Origin: DAIMFL01 sp964372215
GTDB taxonomy: Bacteria > Pseudomonadota > Alphaproteobacteria > Dongiales > Dongiaceae
Direction of reading: 5' to 3'
NCBI GenBank assembly: GCA_964372215.1
Contig: CAYJQC010000010.1
Coordinates: forward strand, 62,001-126,000
DNA length: 64,000 bases
Positions 40,804 to 50,396 of the stretch are shown one piece after another. The position numbers were made by a program, and so were the translations under genes. The notes under the pieces were generated by a model. That model did no database searches, was not told the origin of the DNA, and worked only from the letters and a program-made list of their open reading frames with translations. Positions within the stretch are counted from its first letter, which is position 1. The number at the start of each line of letters is the position of its first letter.

Positions 40804-41571
40804 GTGACCGTGACCAGCTTCGCCTTCGTCGCCGCCGAAACCGACGAGGCCCGCAGCGCGCTGCGGCGACTGCAGGACCGCTACGGGCGGCGCACGCCCG
40901 CGGATGCCGAGATCATCGTGGCGCTGGGCGGCGACGGCTTCATGCTGGAGACCCTGCACGAGCATCTGGAACGGCGGGTACCGATCTTCGGCATGAATTG
41001 CGGCACGGTCGGCTTCCTGATGAACCGGTTTTCCGAGGACGAGCTCCCGGACCGGCTCGCCGCCGCGCAGCGGGTCGAGTTGCATCCCCTGCTGATGGTC
41101 GCCCGCGCCAGCGACCGGCGCGAGGTCCGCGCCCACGCCTTCAACGAGGTGGCGCTGCTGCGCGAAACCCGCCAGGCCGCCAAGATCGCCATCAGCGTCG
41201 ACGGCAAGGTGCGGCTCGACGAGCTGATCTGCGACGGCGTGCTGGTGGCGACCCCGGCGGGCAGCACCGCCTACAACCTGTCGGCGCACGGCCCGATCCT
41301 GCCGCTCGGCTCCGGCATCCTGGCGCTCACCCCGATCAGCGCCTTCCGGCCGCGGCGCTGGCGCGGCGCGCTGCTGTCCCATAACGCCGAGGTGCAGTTC
41401 TCGATCTGCGAGCATGGCAAGCGGCCGGTCTCGGCGGTCGCCGACTACACCGAGCTGCGCGACGTGGTCGAAGTGACCGTGCGCGAGGACCGCTCGGCCG
41501 CGGTCGCCCTGCTGTTCGATCCCGAGCACAATCTCGAGGAGCGCATCCTGATGGAACAGTTCCTGCCCTGA
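40804..41571 (+). CDS. nadK: NAD kinase
   Basis: The 255-aa protein phosphorylates NAD to NADP. The family motifs are the GGDG stretch in ALGGDGFMLETLHEH, NCGTVGFLMNRF and the NE/D loop HAFNEVALLRET, plus ATPAGSTAYNLSAHGPILP near the middle. The length is typical for the short alphaproteobacterial form. GTG at 40804 or 40810 could start; both leave the conserved core intact. The upstream interval 40606-40803 is extremely GC-rich with a possible GCGGGCCGCGG hairpin and no gene. Confidence 0.93.
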   Translation: MTVTSFAFVAAETDEARSALRRLQDRYGRRTPADAEIIVALGGDGFMLETLHEHLERRVPIFGMNCGTVGFLMNRFSEDELPDRLAAAQRVELHPLLMVARASDRREVRAHAFNEVALLRETRQAAKIAISVDGKVRLDELICDGVLVATPAGSTAYNLSAHGPILPLGSGILALTPISAFRPRRWRGALLSHNAEVQFSICEHGKRPVSAVADYTELRDVVEVTVREDRSAAVALLFDPEHNLEERILMEQFLP

Positions 41572-41584
41572 GGCCGGACGCGGC

Positions 41585-42061
41585 TCACCCTGCGGAGACC
41601 GGCAGCTCCAAACATTCGAAGTCGAAAGTTGCGCGGTCGGGCGCGACCCAGACCCGCCGCGCCTCGACCGAGAACAGCCGTTCCCTGGAATAGTAGTCGA
41701 GCGGGAAATCGCGCGCGCCGAAGCGCGACGCCAGGACCAGGTTGCAGATCTCGAACAATTTCAGGTCCGCGGGCATGCGGGCCAGGAACGCGGCGAGCGC
41801 CCGCAGGTAGAACCGCGTGATGGTCTCGTGATAGTCGCCGCTGTCGGTGTTGGCGGTGCCCGACGCCTCGTTGTAGCGCCAGATGATGCCGGGCAGGTCA
41901 CCGCCGACGTCGATATCCCGGCATTCGCGCAACAGATAGAGGGTCGCGACGCAATGCGCCGCGTGGGTCCATTCGGGCTCGGGTAGAGTGCGATCGAGCA
42001 GGCGCCGGCCGATCGAGCGGATCGCCTCATCCGAGGCGAAGACCGGGAAATCGGCGGTCAA
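41585..42061 (-). CDS. Conserved hypothetical protein with WTHAAH motif
   Basis: The 158-aa protein has no signal peptide or membrane segment. It contains EPEWTHAAHCVATLYLLREC (about residues 28-47) and DYHETITRFYLRALAAFLA (about 75-93), with several His and Asp that could form a metal or substrate site. The family is not one I can name. The start is tentatively TTG at 42061, as no ATG or GTG is found in frame before the conserved part. It is placed between nadK and the greB-like gene. Confidence 0.7.
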   Translation of the reverse strand: MTADFPVFASDEAIRSIGRRLLDRTLPEPEWTHAAHCVATLYLLRECRDIDVGGDLPGIIWRYNEASGTANTDSGDYHETITRFYLRALAAFLARMPADLKLFEICNLVLASRFGARDFPLDYYSRERLFSVEARRVWVAPDRATFDFECLELPVSAG

Positions 42062-42117
42062 GTTGGTGCTCTGAACTGGTGACAGGACGCGACGGCAGGC
42101 GAAGCCGGCGGGTCGCT

Positions 42118-42648
42118 CTATCCGTCGGGATACGAGATCGCCACCACTTCGAGGGAGTCGATCCCGGTCGGCGTCCGCACCTTCACCACGTCGCCTTCCC
42201 GCGCCTTCATCAGGGCGCGGGCGACCGGCGAGATCCAGCTGATCTCGCCGTCGTCGTGGCGCGCCTCGTCGACCCCGACGATCCGGATCGTGCGTTCCTC
42301 GTCCCGGGAATCGGCATAGGTGACGGTGGCGCCGAAGAACACCCGGTCGCGCGTCGTCTGGCGCATCGGATCGACCACCTCGGCGATCTCCAGCCGTTTC
42401 ACCAGATGGCGGATCCGGCGGTCGATCTCGCGCAGCCGGCGCTTGCCGTAGATGTAGTCGCCGTTCTCGGAGCGGTCGCCGTTGCCGGCCGCCCAGGACA
42501 CCACCTCGACCACCTTGGGCCGCTCGACCCGGGTGAGCTGCTTCAGCTCCGCCTCCAGGCGCGCCAAACCTTCCGGCGTGATGTAGTTCTTCACGCCATC
42601 AGCCGGCGCGGTGCCAGTCGCGGGTGCGGGTCTGCCGGTCCGGCTCAT
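42118..42648 (-). CDS. greB: GreA/GreB-type transcript cleavage factor
   Basis: Gre factors rescue backtracked RNA polymerase by stimulating transcript cleavage. The 176-aa protein has a disordered 18-residue N-terminal extension, the coiled-coil finger (NYITPEGLARLEAELKQL with the acidic tip around GDRSENGDYIYGKRRL), and the C-terminal FKBP-like domain (ISWISPVARALMKAREGDVV). The YGKRRLREIDRRIRHL pattern is that of GreB rather than GreA. The GreB assignment over GreA is by motif only. Confidence 0.88.
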   Translation of the reverse strand: MSRTGRPAPATGTAPADGVKNYITPEGLARLEAELKQLTRVERPKVVEVVSWAAGNGDRSENGDYIYGKRRLREIDRRIRHLVKRLEIAEVVDPMRQTTRDRVFFGATVTYADSRDEERTIRIVGVDEARHDDGEISWISPVARALMKAREGDVVKVRTPTGIDSLEVVAISYPDG

Positions 42649-42998
42649 CTCTGGAGGGTTGGTGCTGGTCGCGCCATGGGCTCATCTATCCCGCCCGGCC
42701 GCGGCGGCGCAAGCCCGGTCCCGCCCGGCAGGTGCCGCGGGCGACGGGCCGAGGTCAATCGGCCGCTGCGGTCGAGACCGTGGCGAGCAACTCAGACAGA
42801 ATCACGGGGTGCCGAAATCGCCTCGGCGACTCCAGTGCCCGATTGTCGTCGAACCCATGGCAGCCCTGTCGGCGGCGGCGCCTGGGATTGCACCGGTTGC
42901 CTGACACAGCGGATCAATCGGAGCGGATCGACTCCTCGTTGGCACCCATCAGGCGCGCAACGCTGTCCGCCCGGATCGGCAGGTGGCGTCGGACGTGT
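42649..42998. other. 350-base stretch without a recognised gene
   Basis: It lies between the start of greB and the end of the zinc-ribbon gene, both on the - strand. The sequence has no open frame with convincing start and codon pattern, and no tRNA-like fold or strong terminator was noticed. It may carry the greB promoter near 42650-42700. Confidence 0.5.
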
Positions 42999-43199
42999 CT
43001 AGCGCCCCCGGGCCGAGGTCGACCCCGACCGCGAGCCCTGGCCCATCGCGTAGCCGCCGCTTCGCCAGGCGTCGCTGCCCTTGCAGCGTCGGCAAACCCG
43101 CTCGCCGACCCATTCGCTGTCGAACGTGGTACTGCATCGCAGGCATCTTCGCGCCCGGCGCTCTTGATTCTGGGAAACTTGGACCGCGTTTTCTGTCAT
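42999..43199 (-). CDS. Small zinc-ribbon protein
   Basis: The about 66-aa product has a single compact ribbon: RRCLRCSTTFDSEW, then ERVCRRCKGSDAW, with paired Cys-x2-Cys knuckles about 17 residues apart. This is the arrangement of a structural zinc ribbon. The rest of the protein is a polar N-terminus and a Gly/Ser-rich tail. Short proteins of this look occur in alphaproteobacteria and are unnamed. The ATG at 43199 was taken; another two codons upstream is possible. No partner gene is obvious. Confidence 0.72.
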   Translation of the reverse strand: MTENAVQVSQNQERRARRCLRCSTTFDSEWVGERVCRRCKGSDAWRSGGYAMGQGSRSGSTSARGR

Positions 43200-43380
43200 T
43201 TGCATTAAATAGGCACTCTTCGACCGAAAAGTAACCCCGCGACAGCCGCCGGCGGCTCAATAAATCCACGCGCAATGCATCTGGCGCGACAAATTGTCCA
43301 ATTCTGCGATCTCCGGCCACTCCGCCAGAAGGCGAACTCGGCCGCAGATGTCGCGCGGCCGGTCGGATCGAGCTTGCCCG

Positions 43381-44754
43381 TCACGCCGCCTGCAGCTCGC
43401 CCAGCACGGTGGGCAGGAGCTCGGACACCGTCGGGTGGATGTGCATGGCGCGCCGCACCACGTCGTAGGGCGCCCTGGCGTACATGACGTCCAGCAGGCT
43501 GTGGACCGCCTCGTCGCAGCCGGTGCCGAGCAGCGCCGCCCCCAGGATCTGCCGGCTGTCGGCATCGACGGTGATCTTCAGGAAGCCCTCGGTCTCGCCC
43601 TTCTCCACGGCGCGGCCGACCCGGGTCATCGGCCGCTTGCCGGTGAGCAGGCGCTTGCCGGTGGCGCGCGCCTCGGTCTCGCTCATCCCGACGCGCCCCA
43701 GCGGCGGGTCGGTGTAGAGGGCGTAAGCCGGAATGCGATCGCTCACCCGGCGCGCATCGCCGTCGAGCAAGTTGGCGGCGACGATCTCGAAATCGTTGTA
43801 GGCGGTGTGGGTGAAGGCGCCCCTGCCGTTGCAGTCGCCGAGCGCCCAGATGCCCGGCGCGCTGGTTCGCAACTCGTCGTCCACCGTGACGTAGCCGCGC
43901 GCGTCGGTCGCCACGCCGGCCGCCTCCAGGCCGAGATCGTCGGTGTTCGGCCGGCGCCCGACCGCCAGCAGCAGGTGGGAGCCGTCGATCTCCGGCGCGC
44001 CGCCGGCACAGTCGAGGCTCATGGCGATGCGCTCGCCCTGCCGGGCGACGCTCAGGCACTTGGCGCCGGTGCGGATCGCGATGCCCTCGCGCCCCAGGAA
44101 GCCGGTCACGGCCTCGGAGACGTCCTCGTCCTCGCGCGCGATCAGCCGCGGCGCCATCTCGATCACCGTCACCGCCGCGCCGAAGCGGCGATACATCTGG
44201 GCGAACTCGAGGCCGATATAGCTGCCGCCCACCACCAGCAGGTGCTCGGGCACGAAGTCGACATCCATCATCGTGCTGTTGGTGAGGTACGGCACGGAGT
44301 CGATGCCGAGCATCGGCGGCACCGAGGCGCGGCCGCCGACATTGATGAAGATGCGCTCGGCGCTGAGCGTCGCGCCGTCGACGCTGACCTCGTGCGGGCC
44401 GGTGAAGCGGGCATGGCCTGCGATCACCGTGCAGTTCGCCATGCCGCGCAGCCAGGATTCCACCCCGGCGCTCGACTTGCCGGCGATCGCATCCTTGCGT
44501 GCCTTGACCCGCTTCATGTCGACGCCGACCGGTCCGTCGATCACGACGCCGTACTCGGCGGCGCGGCGCGCCACGTGCGCGGCATAGGCGCTCGCCACCA
44601 GGGTCTTGGTCGGGATGCAGCCGGTGTTGACGCAGGTGCCGCCGAAATGCCGGCGCTCGACGACGGCCACCTTCATGCCGGCGCGGGTCAGCCGATCGGC
44701 GAGCGCCGGCCCGGCCTGGCCGGTCCCGACGATGATCGCGTCAAACGAATCCAT
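43381..44754 (-). CDS. FAD-dependent pyridine nucleotide-disulfide oxidoreductase (mercuric-reductase-like)
   Basis: The 457-aa flavoprotein has the FAD-binding GTGQAGPALADRL at the N-terminus and the redox-active GGTCVNTGCIPTKT with its two Cys. The NAD(P)H-binding VVGGSYIGLEFAQ and IWALGDCNG motifs follow, as does the C-terminal dimerisation domain with the HIHPTVSELLP His motif. Sequence type fits the mercuric reductase/soluble transhydrogenase branch, but the Hg-binding extra Cys at the C-terminus are absent, so the substrate is unknown. A perfect AGGAGG ribosome-binding site precedes the ATG. Confidence 0.88.
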   Translation of the reverse strand: MDSFDAIIVGTGQAGPALADRLTRAGMKVAVVERRHFGGTCVNTGCIPTKTLVASAYAAHVARRAAEYGVVIDGPVGVDMKRVKARKDAIAGKSSAGVESWLRGMANCTVIAGHARFTGPHEVSVDGATLSAERIFINVGGRASVPPMLGIDSVPYLTNSTMMDVDFVPEHLLVVGGSYIGLEFAQMYRRFGAAVTVIEMAPRLIAREDEDVSEAVTGFLGREGIAIRTGAKCLSVARQGERIAMSLDCAGGAPEIDGSHLLLAVGRRPNTDDLGLEAAGVATDARGYVTVDDELRTSAPGIWALGDCNGRGAFTHTAYNDFEIVAANLLDGDARRVSDRIPAYALYTDPPLGRVGMSETEARATGKRLLTGKRPMTRVGRAVEKGETEGFLKITVDADSRQILGAALLGTGCDEAVHSLLDVMYARAPYDVVRRAMHIHPTVSELLPTVLGELQAA

Positions 44755-44783
44755 GGGTGCCTCCTGGAGTGGTGCAATCGACG

Positions 44784-45719
44784 CTAACGCTCCGCAAGCT
44801 GCGCCCTTACATACCCGGCGATATCAGCGATCAGGCGCTCGACATCGGCCTTGAACGAGTCGAAGCCCGCCGATTTCTCGACCGCGCGCTCGTCCATGTA
44901 GAGCCGGCGGTTGATCTCGATCTGCAGGGAATGGCGTCCCGCCCCGGGGTCGCTGTAGCGGGTCACCAGCTCGGCGCCCCGGAACGGCTTGTTGAGCGCG
45001 ACCCGGTAGCCCATGTCCCGCAGCGCGCCGTGGACCGCATCGCGGAAATCGGGATCGCAGGCCTCGCCGTCGAGATCGCCGAGCACCACGTCGGTACGCG
45101 CCACCCCCTTGCCGCCGAACGGCGGGTCGCCGGGCCTGCGCCCGAGCGAGCGCATCGAGTGGCAGTTGACGTGCCAGACCTGGCCCCAACGGCCATGAGC
45201 GGCGTCGAGCATGGCCTCGAGCTCGGCGTGGTAGGGCCGGTAGTAGTTGTCGATCCGCGCCCGGACCTCGGCGACCGACAACAGGCGCCGGTAGACCGGC
45301 AGGTCCGGCCGCAGGATCCGGCGGATCAGGCCGAGGCCGCGCGCGCTCTTCTCGCTGGGCGCGAGCGGATACGGCCAGTCGGCGTCGAGCAGCGTCGCGT
45401 CGAGGTCGGCCTCGTGCCGGTTGGGATCGATATAGCTGCGCGGGAACAGGGCGGCCAGGAACCCGGCGCCATGGTCGGGGGCGGCGGCGAACAGCTCGTC
45501 GACGAAGGCGTCCTCGGCCCGGCGCAGGATGTCGAACGGCGCGGCATAGCCGAAATCCCGCGGGTAGGCGGCGCCGCTATGGGGCGAATCGAACACCAGC
45601 GGCAGGGCCGCGCCGGAGCCCGGCGCCACCGGATCGCGGCGCAGCAGCACGTCCGGCACTTCGCGCCGGCCGTCGCCCGCCCGCACCGGCGCCGCCCGTT
45701 CCGAATCGGCCATGGTCAT
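44784..45719 (-). CDS. N-formylglutamate amidohydrolase family protein
   Basis: The roughly 311-aa protein belongs to the N-formylglutamate amidohydrolase family, which hydrolyses N-formyl-L-glutamate at the end of histidine breakdown. Visible blocks are LPLVFDSPHSGAAYP (metal/active-site His in the SPHSG), EADLDATLLDADWPYP and WHVNCHSMRSL. Other members act on related formyl-amides, so the exact substrate is not fixed. ATG at 45719 or 45713. It is divergent from the argE-like gene. Confidence 0.85.
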   Translation of the reverse strand: MTMADSERAAPVRAGDGRREVPDVLLRRDPVAPGSGAALPLVFDSPHSGAAYPRDFGYAAPFDILRRAEDAFVDELFAAAPDHGAGFLAALFPRSYIDPNRHEADLDATLLDADWPYPLAPSEKSARGLGLIRRILRPDLPVYRRLLSVAEVRARIDNYYRPYHAELEAMLDAAHGRWGQVWHVNCHSMRSLGRRPGDPPFGGKGVARTDVVLGDLDGEACDPDFRDAVHGALRDMGYRVALNKPFRGAELVTRYSDPGAGRHSLQIEINRRLYMDERAVEKSAGFDSFKADVERLIADIAGYVRAQLAER

Positions 45720-45900
45720 GCCACCGGTTGCCCGGCCTCCGCGGGCCTGCAGTTGCGAGTGGTTTGCGGTCCGGCCCTGGGCCATATTAGCGTCCTCGAC
45801 ACGCCCGGCCAGCAGATCGATCAGGTGGCGGGGCGATTTCGCCGATGGCGGGGAACTCGGCCCGCGTCACGGCATCTCCAGCCCGTTTCACGAGGATATC

Positions 45901-47070
45901 TTGGCGCCATCTTCCGTCAGCATGGACATGATCCGCCGCCTGGTGGCCTTCGACACCACCAGCCGCAATTCCAATCTCGAACTCATCGAGTTCGTCCGCG
46001 ACCATCTGCGGAAGCTCGGCGTCGAGTCCCGGCTGGTGCCCGACGGCAGCGGCGCCAAGGCCAATCTCTATGCCACGCTGGGGCCGACCGACCGGCCGGG
46101 CATCGCGCTCTCCGGCCATACCGACGTGGTGCCGGTCGACGGCCAGGACTGGGCGAGCGACCCCTGGGCGATCGCCGAGCGCGGCGGCCGGCTGTATGGC
46201 CGCGGCACCTGCGACATGAAGAGCTTCATCGCCATCGCGCTCGCCTTCGCGCCGGAGTTCCTGCGCCGCGGGCTGGAGACGCCGATCCACCTGGTGCTGT
46301 CGCACGACGAGGAGATCGGCTGCATCGGCGTGCGCAGCCTGATCGAAGTGCTCAAGGGCATGGAGATCCGGCCCAAGGCCTGCATCGTCGGCGAGCCGAC
46401 CGACATGAAGGTGATGGTCGCGCACAAGGGCAAGAAGAGCGTGCGCTGCAACGTGCACGGCTTCGAATGCCATTCGTCGCTGGCGCCGACCGGGGTCAAC
46501 GCCATCGAATACGCCGCCGAGGTGATCGTCCATCTGCGCGGCATGGCCCGGCGCATCGCCGCGAGCGGGCCGTTCGACGCCGCCTACGACGTGCCACACA
46601 CCACGGTCCACACCGGCATCGTCCGTGGCGGCACCGCGCTCAACATCGTGCCCAAGGACTGCCACTTCGATTTCGAGTTCCGCCACATCGCCGAGGACGA
46701 CCCGGAGGCGCTGTTCGACGAGGTGCGGCGTTTCGCCGAGGAGACCCTGCAGCCGCAGATGCGCAAGAACTTCGCCGATGCCGGCTTTTCCTGGCGCGAA
46801 CTGTCGCGCATCCCCGGCCTCGCCACCCGCGAGGACTCGGAGATCGTCGAGCTGGCCAAGGCGCTGTCGGGCAGCAACTCCACCGGCAAGGTGGCGTTCG
46901 CCACCGAGGCCGGCCTGTTCCACGAGATCGCCATCCCGACCATCATCTGCGGACCGGGCAGCATCGACCAGGCGCACAAGCCCGACGAGTATGTCAGCCT
47001 CGACCAGCTGGCGCAGTGCGAGGCCTTCATGCGGCGCCTGATGGATCGGGTCTGCGCCACGGCCGCCTGA
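45901..47070 (+). CDS. argE: Acetylornithine deacetylase (ArgE family)
   Basis: The 389-aa zinc peptidase-fold enzyme removes the acetyl group from N-acetylornithine in arginine synthesis. Metal ligands are seen in LSGHTDVVPVDGQDW, GRGTCDMKSF, HDEEIGCIG and IVGEPTD; the lid domain lies between. The TTG at 45901 is favoured as start, with GAGG 7 bases upstream and the family N-terminus MAPSSVSMDMIRRLVAFDT; an ATG at 45922 is also possible. It is followed by the AbrB-like gene after 16 bases. Confidence 0.9.
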   Translation: MAPSSVSMDMIRRLVAFDTTSRNSNLELIEFVRDHLRKLGVESRLVPDGSGAKANLYATLGPTDRPGIALSGHTDVVPVDGQDWASDPWAIAERGGRLYGRGTCDMKSFIAIALAFAPEFLRRGLETPIHLVLSHDEEIGCIGVRSLIEVLKGMEIRPKACIVGEPTDMKVMVAHKGKKSVRCNVHGFECHSSLAPTGVNAIEYAAEVIVHLRGMARRIAASGPFDAAYDVPHTTVHTGIVRGGTALNIVPKDCHFDFEFRHIAEDDPEALFDEVRRFAEETLQPQMRKNFADAGFSWRELSRIPGLATREDSEIVELAKALSGSNSTGKVAFATEAGLFHEIAIPTIICGPGSIDQAHKPDEYVSLDQLAQCEAFMRRLMDRVCATAA

Positions 47071-47086
47071 GCCGGCCGCCGGGCGG

Positions 47087-48223
47087 ATGAGCCAATCCGG
47101 GCAGCGGCCGGGCCCCGGCGAGGGCCAGGGCGGCGATTCCGGAAAGACCGGGCCGGCGCTGCATCTGCCGCTCCACCTCAAGGCCAGGGCACGGCTGCCC
47201 GGGCTGATCCTGGCGCTCGTCATCGGCACCGGCGGCGGCACCCTGTTCCACTGGCTCCAGCTGCCGCTCGCCTGGATGATCGGGGCGATGGTGTCCGTCA
47301 CCGTGGTCGCGGCGGCGGGTCTGCCGGTCGGCATGTCCCAGCGCCTGCGCAGCAGCATGATCGCGGTGCTCGGGGTCATGCTGGGCAGCGCCTTCACCCC
47401 GGACATCGTCGAGCACATGGCGCGCTGGAGCGGCAGCCTGCTGGCGCTGGTCGCCTATGTCGCGGTCGCCACCGGACTGTGCATGGCCTATTACCGGCGG
47501 GTCGCCGGCTACGATCCGGTCACCGCCTATTTCGCCGCCGCGCCCGGCGGACTGTCCGAGATGATCCTGATGGGCAACGCCATGGGCGGCGACGAGCGCG
47601 CGATCTCGCTCAGCCACGGCGCGCGGATCCTGCTGATCGTGCTGATCGTGCCGATCGGCTTCAGGATCCTCGGCAGCTATCAGCCGGGCGCCTCGGTCGG
47701 ACTGCCGGCGGGATCGGTGCCGCCTGCCGATCTCGCGATCCTGGTCGCCTGCGCCGTCGCCGGGGCCCTCGCCGCGCGCGCGCTCAGGCTGCCCGCGGCG
47801 GCGCTGGTCGGGCCGATGGCGTTCTCCGGCGCCGCCCATCTGCTGGGGCTGACCGTGTCGCGGCCGCCGGCCGAGGCGATCGCCCTGGCGCAGATCGTCG
47901 TGGGCACCGGGGTCGGCTGCCGATTCGCCGGGATCGCGCCGCTGCGCATCCTCAAGGCGTTGTGGCTCGCGGTCGGCGCGACCGCGATCCTGCTGGCGGT
48001 GAGCGCCGGCTTCGCCGCTGTCCTCTCCGGCCTGGTTGCCGTGCCCACACCCGGCGTCTTCCTCGCCTTCGCGCCCGGCGGCCTGGCCGAGATGAGCCTG
48101 ATCGCGCTGGCGCTCGGCGTCGACGTCGCGTTCGTCTCGACCCACCACGTGATCCGCATCTTCCTGATCGTGACCCTGGCGCCAGCCGCGTTCCGCCTGC
48201 TGCGCCGCCGCAGGAACGCCTGA
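47087..48223 (+). CDS. AbrB-family inner-membrane protein
   Basis: The 378-aa protein has about ten hydrophobic segments arranged as two similar halves. Each half contains an APGGLSEM or APGGLAEM-type motif (FAAAPGGLSEMILMGNAMG and FAFAPGGLAEMSLIALALG), which is the internal duplication of the AbrB membrane family, once annotated as ammonia monooxygenase. A 35-residue polar N-terminus comes before the first helix. The transported substrate is not established. Confidence 0.86.
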   Translation: MSQSGQRPGPGEGQGGDSGKTGPALHLPLHLKARARLPGLILALVIGTGGGTLFHWLQLPLAWMIGAMVSVTVVAAAGLPVGMSQRLRSSMIAVLGVMLGSAFTPDIVEHMARWSGSLLALVAYVAVATGLCMAYYRRVAGYDPVTAYFAAAPGGLSEMILMGNAMGGDERAISLSHGARILLIVLIVPIGFRILGSYQPGASVGLPAGSVPPADLAILVACAVAGALAARALRLPAAALVGPMAFSGAAHLLGLTVSRPPAEAIALAQIVVGTGVGCRFAGIAPLRILKALWLAVGATAILLAVSAGFAAVLSGLVAVPTPGVFLAFAPGGLAEMSLIALALGVDVAFVSTHHVIRIFLIVTLAPAAFRLLRRRRNA

Positions 48224-48318
48224 AAACCGCCGGGCTGGCGGGGTTGGCTGGCCACCGCCGAACCGCTACCATGGACGGGCCGAGAGATGAGGCTCGCCTG
48301 CGGAAAGAGGTGTCCGCG

Positions 48319-49122
48319 ATGCGCCTGCCGATCCTGGCTCTGCTGTTCCTGCTCCTGTGCTCGGCGGACGCCGCCGCGGTTCCGCCGATCCGCGATGTGG
48401 TGCGCACCTGGGACGGCGCCTCGATCTTCGTGCGGATCGAGGACCCCGACTACCGGCTCATCGTGCTCGACGGCCGCATCAGCGCGCCCTACATGCAGCG
48501 CGCCATGGCCCGGCTCGACGCGCGATCGCTGCGCGGGGTGATCGTGCATCTGCATGGCTGCACCTTCCGCAGCCGCGACATGGACGTGCGCAGCCAGGCG
48601 CGCTTCATGGCCTCGCTCGGCTATGTCGTGGTGGTGCCCGACAGCTTCCGCCGCCTGCACCGTCCGGCGACCTGCGACCCCAGCCGATTCGTCGGCCTGC
48701 CGGGCGCGCCGTATCTCGACGTGCACCGCATGCGCCAGGAGGAGCTGAGCTACGCCATCGACCGGGTGCTCGCGTTTTCCTGGGCGCGGCCGGACCGGCT
48801 CTACGTCTCCGGCTTCAGCGAGGGCGGCGATGCGGTGGTCGACTTCGCCGACCCCCGGGTGCGCGGACGCATCGCCATCGGCTCGAGCTGCTGGCTCGGC
48901 GCGACCGCCGATCCGACGGCGCCGACCCTGGTCATCACCGCGCGCGACGACCTCTGGTACAGCGCCGACACCTGGCCGGAAGCCCGGGGCCTGTGCCGGC
49001 GCCAGCTCGCCGGCGATCCGACGGTCGAGGTGCTGGAGCCCGACGGCACGCTGCACAACGCCCTGATCTACTGGGAATCGCAGATCGCGCTGTGGAATTT
49101 CCTGGTGCGCAGCGCCTATTGA
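48319..49122 (+). CDS. Secreted alpha/beta-hydrolase-like protein
   Basis: The 267-aa protein has a signal peptide (MRLPILALLFLLLCSADAAA). The mature part resembles a dienelactone-hydrolase-type alpha/beta fold: GVIVHLHGCTFRSRD (oxyanion region), GYVVVVPDSFRR, the nucleophile elbow YVSGFSEGGDAVVDF with Ser in GFSEGG, the acid in ITARDDLW and a possible catalytic His in GTLHNALIYW. The substrate is unknown. The ATG at 48319 has AAAGAGG upstream. The 3' end is followed by a 196-base gap before the next gene. Confidence 0.8.
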   Translation: MRLPILALLFLLLCSADAAAVPPIRDVVRTWDGASIFVRIEDPDYRLIVLDGRISAPYMQRAMARLDARSLRGVIVHLHGCTFRSRDMDVRSQARFMASLGYVVVVPDSFRRLHRPATCDPSRFVGLPGAPYLDVHRMRQEELSYAIDRVLAFSWARPDRLYVSGFSEGGDAVVDFADPRVRGRIAIGSSCWLGATADPTAPTLVITARDDLWYSADTWPEARGLCRRQLAGDPTVEVLEPDGTLHNALIYWESQIALWNFLVRSAY

Positions 49123-49318
49123 TCGCCGGGCGGAGGGCCGCAGACACGCCGGAAAACCGCCGGCGCCGGGCCTGCAGCGGCTGCGGCAAACCGCCGAAAA
49201 ATCGCGGCAAATCCGCCATTTAGCGATTTCTTAGGCGATTCGCCCTTTGATTGTGCCGGAGTCCGGCCGGGACCGCCGCAGCGCGTCGCGGCCCCCGGCA
49301 CCGACAGGAAGGACAATC

Positions 49319-50371
49319 ATGGCGGTCGGATCCGGACAGCCATCCGGAGGCGCTGGCATCAAGGGCGCACGGCTCGATCAATCGACGCTGGAGAAGCTGC
49401 ACGCCCTGCATCTGCGCTTCGTCAAGACACTGCCGCATGGCCGGCGGACGGTGCTGCGTAGCTGCGACCTGAGCGGGCTCAACCTGAACGGCTTCGACTT
49501 CTCGGTCGCCGAGTTCGTCGCCTGCGACTTCACCGGCACCTCGGTGCGCGGCGCCGTATTTCGCAATGCCAACATCTTCAGCGCGCGCTTCAATGACGCC
49601 GATCTGTCGGGCGCCGATTTCGAGCGGGCCGATCTGCGCGGCGCCAGCTTCGAGCGCGCCGACCTGACCGACACCACGCTCAAGGGCGCCGATCTGCGCG
49701 ACGGGATCGTGCTCACCAACGAAGCGCCAAGCACCGGCGGCAGCGCCGGCAGCACCTTCATCAGCGCCACCTTGCGCGGCACCAGCCTGTCCGGGTGCAA
49801 GCTCAAGAACGCGAATTTCTCCGGCGCGCTGCTCGACGGCGCCGATCTCTCGTCCGCCGATCTCCGCGCGACGCAGTTCTGCGGGGCCGAGCTCATCGAC
49901 GCCAATCTGCGCGGCGCCCTGCTGACGGACGCCGATCTGCGCGGCGCTTCGATTGCCGGCGCCACGCTCGCCGGCATCGACCTCAGTCTCGCCCTCACCG
50001 ACCGCACGGTGACGGCCGACGCCGCGATGCTGCAACAGAGACTGGCGGATCACCTGCGCTGGGTGGAAAGCGGCGGACGCGACGGCCAGCGCGCGAATCT
50101 TGGCGGGTGGGATCTGAGCGGCCAGGATCTCGCCGGCTGCAACCTGTCCGCCGCCCAGCTCGATCGAGCGGTGCTGGCCGGTGCCCGGCTTTCCGGCGCC
50201 TTCCTGCTGGCGGCCGACCTGCGCGGCGCCAATCTGATCCGCGCCGATCTGACCGCGGCCGATCTGCGCGGCGCCGATCTGGAAGGCGCCAACCTGCGCG
50301 ACGCGACCATGACGGGCGCGCGCACCGGCACCCTGCCCGCCGCCGGCCTCGGCGCGTTGATGGCGCGCTGA
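49319..50371 (+). CDS. Pentapeptide-repeat protein
   Basis: The 350-aa protein consists mostly of A(D/N)LxX repeats that form a right-handed quadrilateral beta-helix. Two blocks of repeats (about 45-220 and 255-340, e.g. ADLSGADFERADLRGASFE and GADLEGANLRDATM) are separated by a helical, repeat-free stretch (VTADAAMLQQRLADHLRWVE). The N-terminal 30 residues are unstructured. No kinase or catalytic domain is attached, and the role is unknown. RBS AGGAAGGA lies before the ATG. Confidence 0.88.
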   Translation: MAVGSGQPSGGAGIKGARLDQSTLEKLHALHLRFVKTLPHGRRTVLRSCDLSGLNLNGFDFSVAEFVACDFTGTSVRGAVFRNANIFSARFNDADLSGADFERADLRGASFERADLTDTTLKGADLRDGIVLTNEAPSTGGSAGSTFISATLRGTSLSGCKLKNANFSGALLDGADLSSADLRATQFCGAELIDANLRGALLTDADLRGASIAGATLAGIDLSLALTDRTVTADAAMLQQRLADHLRWVESGGRDGQRANLGGWDLSGQDLAGCNLSAAQLDRAVLAGARLSGAFLLAADLRGANLIRADLTAADLRGADLEGANLRDATMTGARTGTLPAAGLGALMAR

Positions 50372-50396
50372 GCTTCCGGCGGCCGGCCGCGGCGGT

